Shown in pieces: positions 1 to 5,659 of a stretch of DNA of 8,987 nt. The stretch covers positions 1-8,987 of the forward strand of contig CAXDOZ010000092.1 of assembly GCA_963991145.1 (NCBI GenBank), read 5' to 3'. A model generated the notes under the pieces. The model made no database searches. It had not been told where the DNA came from and worked only from the letters and a program-made list of their open reading frames with translations. Position numbers and translations under genes: made by a program. The number at the start of each line of letters is the position of its first letter. Position 1 is the first letter of the stretch. Origin of the DNA: CAXDOZ01 sp963991145. Lineage in GTDB: Bacteria > Bacteroidota > Bacteroidia > Chitinophagales > JABDMM01.

Positions 1-1386
1 ACCTTCAACTCCTGCGTTGCTAGAGATCTGACGAAGTGGCTCTTCGATCGCACGGCGAACGATAGCGATACCAACAGTTTGGTCTTCGTTTTCTCCTTCA
101 ACTTTATCAAGAGCAGATTGCGCACGGATGAAGGCAACTCCACCACCAGGAACGATTCCCTCTTCTACTGCAGCGCGAGTAGCGTGAAGTGCATCGTCAA
201 CGCGATCTTTCTTTTCTTTCATTTCAACCTCAGTAGCAGCACCAACGTAAAGAACTGCAACACCACCTGCTAGCTTAGCAAGACGCTCCTGTAGTTTTTC
301 TTTATCGTAATCTGAAGTGCTAGACTCGATCTGAGCTTTGATCTGATTTACACGAGCAGTGATGTTCTCTTTTTCACCAGCACCGTTGATCACAGTTGTG
401 TTGTCTTTGTTGATCACAACTTTCTCAGCAGTACCAAGGTGGCTCATGTCTGCATTCTCAAGCTTGTATCCTCTTTCCTCAGAGATAACAGTTCCTCCGG
501 TTAGGATAGCGATATCCTCAAGCATTGCTTTTCTACGGTCACCGAAACCTGGAGCTTTTACAGCAGCGATCTTCAATGTTCCGCGTAGTCTGTTTACTAC
601 TAGAGTTGCTAGAGCTTCTCCTTCTACATCTTCAGCGATGATAAGAAGTGGACGTCCACTCTGAGCTACTTTTTCCAATACTGGAAGAAGGTCTTTCATG
701 TTTGATACCTTCTTGTCGTAGATAAGGATGTAAGGAGACTCAAGGTCAGCTTCCATCTTCTCAGTATTTGTTACGAAGTAAGGAGAAAGGTATCCTCTGT
801 CGAATTGCATTCCTTCTACAACGTCAACATAAGTTTCAGTTCCTTTTGCCTCTTCAACAGTGATCACACCTTCTTTTGAAACACGCTCCATTGCCTCAGC
901 GATCATGTCACCGATCATTGGGTCATTGTTTGCAGAGATAGTAGCAACCTGCTTGATCTTATTATTATCAGTTCCAACCTCTTCAGAGATCTTTTGAAGT
1001 TCAGTGATAACAGCTGAAGTAGCTTTATCGATACCTCTTTTGATATCCATTGGGTTAGCGCCAGAAGCAAGACTCTTCAAACCTGGAGTAACGATACCCT
1101 GAGCAAGAACAGTAGCAGTAGTTGTACCGTCACCTGCAAGATCGTTGGTCTTAGAAGCTACTTCTTTTACCATTTGAGCACCCATGTTTTCGATTGGATC
1201 CTCTAGTTCGATTTCTTTAGCAACAGAAACACCATCCTTGGTTACAGATGGAGCTCCGAATTTTTTATCGATGATAACGTTTCGTCCTTTTGGGCCGAGC
1301 GTCACCTTTACAGCATTCGATAGTTGGTCAACACCAGCTTTTAGGCTATTTCTGGCATCTACATCGAAGTTGATCATTTTAGCCAT
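1..1386 (-). CDS. groEL: Chaperonin GroEL (60 kDa), C-terminus cut by window edge
   Basis: ATP-dependent chaperonin subunit that forms the cytoplasmic double-ring folding cage capped by GroES. The frame is open from the ATG at 1386 to base 1, giving 462 residues. The family is usually about 545, so roughly 80 C-terminal residues lie outside. Visible motifs are the ATP-site KDGVSVAKEI (50-59) and GDGTTTAT (85-92), the cpn60 signature AAVEEGIVPGGG (405-416) and the hydrolysis Asp in VDDALHATR (Asp398, matching E. coli numbering). The N-terminus MAKMINFD fits Bacteroidota GroEL, so the first Met is preferred to Met4. It follows groES by 27 nt with no clear Shine-Dalgarno and no promoter seen between them, so it is almost certainly cotranscribed with groES. 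No frameshift or odd residue was seen. Identity is very secure. Confidence 0.98.
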   Translation of the reverse strand, partial: MAKMINFDVDARNSLKAGVDQLSNAVKVTLGPKGRNVIIDKKFGAPSVTKDGVSVAKEIELEDPIENMGAQMVKEVASKTNDLAGDGTTTATVLAQGIVTPGLKSLASGANPMDIKRGIDKATSAVITELQKISEEVGTDNNKIKQVATISANNDPMIGDMIAEAMERVSKEGVITVEEAKGTETYVDVVEGMQFDRGYLSPYFVTNTEKMEADLESPYILIYDKKVSNMKDLLPVLEKVAQSGRPLLIIAEDVEGEALATLVVNRLRGTLKIAAVKAPGFGDRRKAMLEDIAILTGGTVISEERGYKLENADMSHLGTAEKVVINKDNTTVINGAGEKENITARVNQIKAQIESSTSDYDKEKLQERLAKLAGGVAVLYVGAATEVEMKEKKDRVDDALHATRAAVEEGIVPGGGVAFIRAQSALDKVEGENEDQTVGIAIVRRAIEEPLRQISSNAGVEG

Positions 1387-1413
1387 GATATATTGATTTT
1401 AGATTTTGATTAA

Positions 1414-1689
1414 TTAGACAATCGCAAGTAGGTCTGACTCGCGCATGATTAAGTACTCACCACCTTCGATAGTGATCTCAGTACCGGCGTACTTTCCATA
1501 TAAAACTGTGTCGCCTTCTTTTACAGTTGTAGGCTCATCTTTCTTTCCAGGGCCTACAGCCACAACTTTTCCTGTTTGTGGTTTCTCTTTCGCAGTATCA
1601 GGAATAATGATTCCTCCTGCAGTTGTTTCTTCAGCATCCGCTGCCTGAATGACTACTCTGTCTGCTAGCGGTTTGATGTTCAATCCCAT
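1414..1689 (-). CDS. groES: Co-chaperonin GroES (10 kDa)
   Basis: Heptameric lid of the GroEL folding chamber, cytoplasmic. At 91 residues it is slightly shorter than the usual 94-97. The N-terminal KPLADRVVI (6-14) is the standard GroES opening. It is followed by the mobile loop with GGIIIPDTAKEKP (25-37), whose Ile triplet (27-29) is the GroEL-docking segment. GKVVAVGPG (40-48), GDTVLYGKYAGTE (59-71) and the ending YLIMRESDLLAIV are also typical. It is first in the groES-groEL pair. The upstream 172 bp is shared with a divergent gene and contains a strong palindrome and sigma-54-like elements, so control is probably at that site. No CIRCE (HrcA operator) match was seen. The ATG at 1689 is the only sensible start. 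Confidence 0.98.
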   Translation of the reverse strand: MGLNIKPLADRVVIQAADAEETTAGGIIIPDTAKEKPQTGKVVAVGPGKKDEPTTVKEGDTVLYGKYAGTEITIEGGEYLIMRESDLLAIV

Positions 1690-1710
1690 TGTATTTGCTT
1701 TTTAAGGGTT

Positions 1711-1720
1711 TGACAATTAA
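1711..1720. repeat. Extra copy of the palindrome half-site in the groES leader
   Basis: TGACAATTAA at 1711-1720 is identical over 10 bases to 1788-1797, the right arm of the palindrome plus its flank, with a 77-bp offset. It lies about 30 bp upstream of the groES ATG, just downstream of the predicted sigma-54 start of transcription. It could be a secondary binding site for the same regulator. The sequence is AT-rich and short, so chance is possible. Confidence 0.35.
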
Positions 1721-1738
1721 TTTATTCAAGTCGCCATC

Positions 1739-1755
1739 AGCGAGGATTATGCCAA
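1739..1755 (-). promoter_or_regulatory. Candidate sigma-54 (-24/-12) promoter for groES-groEL
   Basis: On the minus strand TTGGCA (1755-1750) is followed after 6 nt by TCGCT (1743-1739). The near-invariant GG (1753-1752) and GC (1741-1740) are separated by exactly 10 nt, as sigma-54 holoenzyme requires. The -24 half is a perfect TGGCA; the -12 half has TCGC where TTGC is preferred. The predicted start of transcription is near 1728, leaving a leader of about 38 nt before the groES ATG. The competing reading is a vegetative promoter in the same stretch: TTTG at 1773-1770, then 20 nt, then TAAT at 1749-1746, a poor match to TAnnTTTG. The call is inference from spacing and sequence only. Confidence 0.4.
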
Positions 1756-1771
1756 TGGCAAATGATGTGCA
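1755..1771 (+). promoter_or_regulatory. Candidate sigma-54 (-24/-12) promoter for the divergent gene at 1862
   Basis: On the plus strand TGGCA (1756-1760) is followed after 6 nt by TGTGCA (1766-1771 region). GG at 1757-1758 and GC at 1769-1770 are again exactly 10 nt apart, and the -12 half GTGCA differs from TTGCA at one base. The -24 box is back to back with the groES-facing -24 box, forming the small palindrome TGCCA-A-TGGCA at 1750-1760. The predicted start of transcription is near 1782, inside the larger palindrome at 1773-1795, leaving a leader of about 80 nt. The call is inference and has not been tested. Confidence 0.4.
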
Positions 1772-1772
1772 A

Positions 1773-1795
1773 AATTGTCAGAGTAACTGACAATT
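1773..1795. repeat. Perfect 9-bp inverted repeat, likely operator or activator site
   Basis: Arms AATTGTCAG (1773-1781) and CTGACAATT (1787-1795) are exact reverse complements around the 5-nt spacer AGTAA. The site lies between the divergent groES and the 1862 gene, about 85-105 bp upstream of the groES ATG. The TGT...ACA symmetry resembles sites bound by Fis-type helix-turn-helix activators, but a repressor site is equally possible. It is not followed by a T run, so it is not a terminator for either gene. It is not a CIRCE element. Confidence 0.6.
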
Positions 1796-1861
1796 AAGCT
1801 TTTCAGAGCGGCAAGATGTCATTAATTCAGGTGAGAATCGTTAAGAAAAGAAAGAGAGGAT

Positions 1862-2584
1862 ATGAAGATTTTGAAAAGCAATTGGATAACAGAGCAGCCT
1901 ATCGACTTCGAATACAAGAAATATATTCTACTCGCTTACCTGCAATCAGTAGATAAACACTTTAGCGAGGATAAGCTTTATCCCGGCTTTTCTGATCTCA
2001 TCAAACACTTAAGATCCCTTACAGATTTTCAATCGGCGCGAAGCGCTGCCAAAGAAGGATTGTCTAAAGAGTTGAGCGAGATTGATTGGGAGGAACTACG
2101 CCTGAAATACAAAATGGAAACAGGCGATTCTGAGTTTCTTGATGTTATTGATGATGTCATTGAGTACTCACTTCCCCTGATCCGGTCAACAGCTCATACC
2201 GGAAAAGAGGTCTATGAGCGCATTGAAGAAACTGTCACTCTGGAGCCTGTTGGACTTCTTCCGGTCAATAGGGATTTTGGATACTTCTTCCTCTGTGACG
2301 ACCTCCAGGGTTCAGCACATATCTTCAATTACGAACTCTCAATGATCACGCTTGGAGCAGAAAAGCACAGAGCCTTGAAAACGAAGTGGCTCAAGCAAGT
2401 AGGATTAAGTCTAAAGAATACGCTTGATCGAGTTAAGGCTAAGCTCGTAGAGGAATTCAAATTGCAGAATATCCCTGCTACTTACCGGATTGCCAGTAAG
2501 ACTCCAATTCCTTTAAACGAAACTTATTTGCCAATCGCCAAGCGGATGCTTGTAAGGCATTTACAAAATGGGGAAGCTGCTTAG
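1862..2584 (+). CDS. Unrecognised 240-residue cytoplasmic protein, divergent from groES
   Basis: Function unknown; I do not recognise a domain. The product is 240 residues, soluble and mostly helical in appearance, with no signal peptide, no membrane segment and no Cys-rich or nucleotide-binding motif. Notable stretches are an aromatic N-terminal part (DFEYKKYILLAYLQSVDKHF, 15-34), an acidic middle (around 90-105) and GLLPVNRDFGYFFLCDD (about 131-147). The C-terminal third is basic, with KTKWLKQVGLSLKNTLDRVK. The ATG at 1862 is the first start after an in-frame stop at 1832. A purine-rich AGAGAGGA sits immediately before it, closer than usual. It is the only plus-strand gene here, sitting between secG and groES, and its stop overlaps the secG stop. 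A sigma-54-like element and a palindrome precede it. The intact frame and ordinary composition support a real gene, and I have a vague memory of similar Bacteroidota proteins. Confidence 0.88.
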   Translation: MKILKSNWITEQPIDFEYKKYILLAYLQSVDKHFSEDKLYPGFSDLIKHLRSLTDFQSARSAAKEGLSKELSEIDWEELRLKYKMETGDSEFLDVIDDVIEYSLPLIRSTAHTGKEVYERIEETVTLEPVGLLPVNRDFGYFFLCDDLQGSAHIFNYELSMITLGAEKHRALKTKWLKQVGLSLKNTLDRVKAKLVEEFKLQNIPATYRIASKTPIPLNETYLPIAKRMLVRHLQNGEAA

Positions 2585-2922
2585 TTAGCAGGAGCACCTG
2601 GCTGACCAGGCTGAGTAGAAGGAAGTCCAGCGCCAGGATTACTAAGAATCTCTTGCTCTAGTCCGTCTTGTGGAGACTCGATAGTCGTAGTTGTGGTATC
2701 AGCAAATCTTCCGCTGATCAGGCATAGCACCATAAGACCACCACATAGGTACCAGGTAAGCTTCTCAACGAAATCTGTTGAACGCTTTGCACCAAGGATG
2801 TTATTCCCTACTGATCCAACCGCACCAGCTGTCAATCCGCCACCTTTTGGGTTCTGGATCAATACAACAGCTCCAAGTAAAATAGATACGATAATTGCTA
2901 GAATAATAATGATTGTAAGCAT
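2581..2922 (-). CDS. secG: Preprotein translocase subunit SecG
   Basis: Small inner-membrane subunit of the SecYEG channel that assists SecA-driven protein export. It is 113 residues with the standard two-helix layout: helix 1 at residues 2-23, helix 2 about 55-70. The conserved loop between them reads VLIQNPKGGGLTAG (20-33), with GNNILGAKRSTDFVEKLTW just before helix 2. The tail (75-113) is polar, Thr-, Pro- and Gly-rich and probably disordered, which is common in Bacteroidota SecG. It begins 2 nt after the stop of the TPR-like gene and is the last gene of the miaB operon. Its stop codon overlaps the stop of the convergent plus-strand gene, and no intrinsic terminator was seen. Confidence 0.95.
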   Translation of the reverse strand: MLTIIIILAIIVSILLGAVVLIQNPKGGGLTAGAVGSVGNNILGAKRSTDFVEKLTWYLCGGLMVLCLISGRFADTTTTTIESPQDGLEQEILSNPGAGLPSTQPGQPGAPAN

Positions 2923-2924
2923 CT

Positions 2925-3929
2925 CTAATCTTTTTTAATCTCCTCTATTCGGCCTGCAAAGAAAGTACTTTTATCGGGATATTTCAATTGCAGCTTCTGA
3001 TACATTTCAATTGCCTTTTCTGGCTTTCCCTGTTTGACTAAAAGCTCGGCCAGCGTCTCAGATATAATACCATCACTTTGCTCAATGCTCTTCTCAATTT
3101 CCATTGGAGCTTCCTGATCTACATCGGGTGATTGTTGCTTCAGAGCTTGCTGAGCCAGAACGAAGCGCTCCATCGCAGAGTCAATATCAGTGGTTCTCTT
3201 CTTTTCAGGTTCTTCTACTTTTTCCTGCGCCTCCGGCGGATTGGGAATTGGTTCTTCGTAGTCGACATCCGGATTCTCCTCATCATGAGCTTTGATCTCT
3301 CCCGACACCTGTTTCAACCAGCCCAGGAATGAATCCTTTCCGCTTGTATCAAGTCCGCGCACATTCGACTCCTGATGTGCTGTCTTGGCAGCTTCAACAT
3401 GAACCTCCTCTTCAAGATCAACCTCCTCCTCAAGATTCAAAGGAGCAATTTCAATATCCGATCTAGACTTCTTCTCCTCTCCTTCGCTTTCTCCCTCTAA
3501 CTCCTTCTCCTCTGTGGTTCCCTTCTCTTCCGTTCTCTCTGTGTCCTCCGTGCCCTCTGTGGTTCCCTCTTCAACTTCCTTCTCCTCCGTGCCCTCCGTG
3601 GTTCTCTCCTCTTCTGTTCTCTCTGTGTTCTCTGTGCCCTCTATGGTTCCCTCTTTAACTCCCTTCTCTTCTGTGTCCTCTACAAGCTCATCCGGTGCAT
3701 ACACAAACTCCTTCAACCAGGCTCTATCCAGGGCATACAAAGAAGCTGTCGCCAGCACATCTTCATACGCTTCATCTTTTTCGAGAAATAGCTTCCTGGC
3801 ATGAATTGCTCTTAGAGCTGGATTCCATTTCGCCTCTGCAATGCCTTTCTCAATCTCAGAAACAGACAGTCCTGAAACCAATCCCGGCTTATCCAGATAA
3901 TCGTTGATATTTCTATTTCCCAACTTCAT
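2925..3929 (-). CDS. TPR-like protein with internal Thr-Glu repeat region
   Basis: 334-residue soluble protein of unknown precise role. The N-terminal segment (1-85) is helical and neutral. A very acidic low-complexity region (about 86-180) contains two tandem copies of a Thr-Glu-rich unit. A short segment around LGWLKQV (about 202-208) follows, then a Pro/Glu linker. A single TPR-like helix pair closes the protein (about 288-321, LAELLVKQGKPEKAIEMYQKL). From memory, Bacteroidota commonly have a TPR protein at this locus between lptE and secG. The TPR may mediate protein contacts, possibly with envelope machinery, but that is a guess from context. The ATG at 3929 shares one base with the lptE stop (TAATG), favouring translational coupling; an upstream TTG at 3935 is less likely. 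The acidic repeat is probably a variable linker rather than the functional core. Confidence 0.85.
   Translation of the reverse strand: MKLGNRNINDYLDKPGLVSGLSVSEIEKGIAEAKWNPALRAIHARKLFLEKDEAYEDVLATASLYALDRAWLKEFVYAPDELVEDTEEKGVKEGTIEGTENTERTEEERTTEGTEEKEVEEGTTEGTEDTERTEEKGTTEEKELEGESEGEEKKSRSDIEIAPLNLEEEVDLEEEVHVEAAKTAHQESNVRGLDTSGKDSFLGWLKQVSGEIKAHDEENPDVDYEEPIPNPPEAQEKVEEPEKKRTTDIDSAMERFVLAQQALKQQSPDVDQEAPMEIEKSIEQSDGIISETLAELLVKQGKPEKAIEMYQKLQLKYPDKSTFFAGRIEEIKKD
3495..3653 (-). repeat. Nested in-frame tandem repeat (84 bp and 75 bp copies, 9-bp subunits)
   Basis: On the minus strand copy A (3653-3570, 84 bp) and copy B (3569-3495, 75 bp) both begin GAGGGAACCA and align closely. B lacks 9 bp, one Gly-Thr-Glu triplet. 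Within each copy a 9-bp motif of the type ACAGAGGGC / ACGGAGGAC recurs and encodes Thr-Glu-X. The copies give residues 93-120 and 121-145 of the TPR-like protein. All period lengths are multiples of three, so the frame survives changes in copy number. The motif resembles the ACCACAGAGGACACAGAG-type dispersed repeat that I recall from many environmental bacterial genomes. Confidence 0.85.
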
Positions 3930-4426
3930 TACCAATCCACAAGAGCAGCGGTGAAAATATCGTCCGCGATGATATCATTTAGCTGATTGATCAAAGTCTC
4001 TTCAATCAAACTCAGATCCTGCTGACTCTCGTAATCAATTGACTGCGTAAAAGCTTTCTCCCAGCTCTTTTCGGGTTCAACGATATTCTTGAAGACAACC
4101 TGAACTGTCATTGTAAGTCGAACAATGGCGTTTGTCTGTCCGGCGGTAGGTGATTGCCCCGCGATTCTATACTGCGAAACGTAGCCGCTAAACTCGATAT
4201 CTCCGGCAATTCCGGTTGCTCTAAGATTAGTCTCACGGGCAAATTTGTCCTTGAGGTTATCTGTGAAAAGCTGCCCTAAACTAGCCGGGCCGTTGATCGC
4301 TTTATTCGGGAAATAGTTAACTGTTACAGTCTCAAGATTACCGAAATCTGCACCGGTAAATGAGTATTTGACCTTGCATGAAAGGCAGGTCATCAAAACG
4401 AATATTACTAAAACACTTAACCTCAT
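3929..4426 (-). CDS. lptE: LptE-like outer-membrane lipoprotein (LPS assembly)
   Basis: Predicted lipoprotein partner of LptD, the outer-membrane channel that places lipopolysaccharide on the cell surface. It is 165 residues. The signal peptide is Arg2 followed by a hydrophobic run (3-13), with lipidation most likely at Cys17 (lipobox-like CLSC; Cys14 is an alternative). The mature protein begins KVKYSFTG, matching the YSFTG-type opening I associate with Bacteroidota LptE. Next come TVTVNYFPNKA, a helix around LGQLFTDNLKDKF, and strand-like segments (FSGYVSQYRI, RLTMTVQVVF), consistent with the LptE alpha/beta fold. Its ATG overlaps the stop of the sigma-54 activator by 4 bp (ATGA), and its stop overlaps the next start by 1 bp. 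Sequence conservation in this family is low, so the assignment leans on motif and gene order. Confidence 0.85.
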   Translation of the reverse strand: MRLSVLVIFVLMTCLSCKVKYSFTGADFGNLETVTVNYFPNKAINGPASLGQLFTDNLKDKFARETNLRATGIAGDIEFSGYVSQYRIAGQSPTAGQTNAIVRLTMTVQVVFKNIVEPEKSWEKAFTQSIDYESQQDLSLIEETLINQLNDIIADDIFTAALVDW

Positions 4427-5646
4427 TCCTTGATCTGGTATTCTTTGATCTTACGATACAGAGTACGTTCAGAGATGCCTAGCTCAGCAGCGGCATCCTT
4501 TCTTTTTCCTCTGTGTTTTTTCAATGCGCGGGTTATGAGTTCTTTCTCTGAATCAGCCAGACTTAGATTCTCCTCTACAGTTTCGGCATGACCATCCTGA
4601 AATTGAGAATCAGGTCTTGAAATCACAATGGGAGCGCTAGCTCCATCAGAAATCGGGTGCTCCACTTCAACGGCTGCGGGATGCCCGGGCTCATCATAAA
4701 TTGGAGGTGCAACAGGTTGCCCCTGTCCCATATGCAGCATGTATTGCTTTAGATCATTAATGTCTTTCTTCATTTCGAAGAGAAGCTTGTAAAGCAATTC
4801 ACGCTCTGAGTAATTATCTCTCGCTTGAGGTTCATCTTCTCTGATCATTGGAAGGCGACGGCGATGAGCATCCGGAATAAATGCCGAGATCTCTTCCGCT
4901 CCTAGCTCCTGCTCTGAAGACAATACTGATACCTGCTCTGCGATATTTTTCAATTGACGAACATTTCCAGGCCAATCGTAATTCAAAAGAACTTGTTGCG
5001 CGCCCGGATCTAGTCGTACCGGTTTGGTCCTGTTCCTGTCAGCAAAGTCCAGGGTGAATTTTCTGAAAAGCAATAGTATATCATCGCCTCTCTCTCGAAG
5101 AGGAGGAACTACGATTGGAACTGTGCTTAAACGGTAATAAAGATCCTCTCTGAATTTCCCTTTGGCGATAAGGTCAGGAAGGTCAACATTAGTAGCAGCT
5201 ACTACTCTTACATCCGTTTTTTGAACGTTTGAGGATCCTACTTTTATGAACTCGCCCGACTCCAGGACTCTAAGCAATCTTGCCTGAGTTCCCAATGGCA
5301 TTTCACCGATCTCATCGAGAAAGATTGTTCCGCCATTTACTGTTTCAAAATATCCCTTACGCTTATCATGAGCTCCGGTGAAGGATCCTTTCTCATGTCC
5401 GAAAAGCTCAGAGTCAATTGTTCCTTCCGGAATAGCTCCGCAGTTAACTGCGATAAATGGATTGTGCTTTCTTGGGCTCAGTTGATGAATGATCTGAGAA
5501 AAGGCTTCCTTCCCTACTCCACTTTCTCCCGTAATTAAAACGGTCAGATCTGTCGGAGCAACCCTTGCACTGATCTCTAATGCATGGTTTAAAGAGGGGG
5601 AATTACCAATGATCCCAAAGCGCTGTTTTATACTCTGAATATCCAT
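4423..5646 (-). CDS. Sigma-54-dependent transcriptional activator without sensor domain
   Basis: AAA+ enhancer-binding protein that uses ATP hydrolysis to open promoters bound by RpoN RNA polymerase. It is 407 residues. The AAA+ domain starts almost at the N-terminus: Walker A GESGVGKE (40-47), the sigma-54 contact loop GSFTGA (87-92, Ser in place of the common Ala), Walker B TIFLDE (107-112), FREDLYYRL with arginine-finger candidates (165-173), PPLRERGDDI (181-190) and WPGNVRQL (225-232). A polar, Pro-rich linker (about 262-362) leads to a Fis-type helix-turn-helix (about 370-403, with DAAAELGISERTLYRKIKEY). There is no receiver, PAS or GAF domain, so activity is probably set by expression or by a partner protein. 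It starts 13 nt after miaB, with AGGA upstream of the ATG, and overlaps lptE by 4 bp. This arrangement appears conserved in Bacteroidota (from memory). Its targets are unknown. Confidence 0.96.
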   Translation of the reverse strand: MDIQSIKQRFGIIGNSPSLNHALEISARVAPTDLTVLITGESGVGKEAFSQIIHQLSPRKHNPFIAVNCGAIPEGTIDSELFGHEKGSFTGAHDKRKGYFETVNGGTIFLDEIGEMPLGTQARLLRVLESGEFIKVGSSNVQKTDVRVVAATNVDLPDLIAKGKFREDLYYRLSTVPIVVPPLRERGDDILLLFRKFTLDFADRNRTKPVRLDPGAQQVLLNYDWPGNVRQLKNIAEQVSVLSSEQELGAEEISAFIPDAHRRRLPMIREDEPQARDNYSERELLYKLLFEMKKDINDLKQYMLHMGQGQPVAPPIYDEPGHPAAVEVEHPISDGASAPIVISRPDSQFQDGHAETVEENLSLADSEKELITRALKKHRGKRKDAAAELGISERTLYRKIKEYQIKE

Positions 5647-5659
5647 CTAGTCCTGGGGT

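Noticed and set aside
1690..1861. CIRCE operator for HrcA upstream of groES
   Set aside because: No TTAGCACTC / GAGTGCTAA pair was found; the only strong palindrome has unrelated arms.
2550..2566. Inverted repeat TTGTAA / TTACAA near the end of the plus-strand gene as a terminator
   Set aside because: Six AT-rich pairs within coding sequence and no adequate T run; too weak to call.
2597..2610. Hairpin CCTGG-CTGA-CCAGG near the secG end as a terminator
   Set aside because: It lies inside the secG coding region (Pro-Gly-Gln tail), has a 5-bp stem and no T run follows.
3495..3653. CRISPR-like or regulatory tandem array
   Set aside because: There are no unique spacers, the period is a multiple of three and the frame stays open, so this is a coding repeat.
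3514..3804. Ser/Val-rich open frame on the plus strand
   Set aside because: It is the antisense shadow of the Glu/Thr repeat in the TPR-like gene; low complexity and no start signal.
3930..3935. TTG start at 3935 for the TPR-like gene
   Set aside because: The ATG at 3929 overlaps the lptE stop as TAATG, a typical coupled start; TTG adds only two residues.
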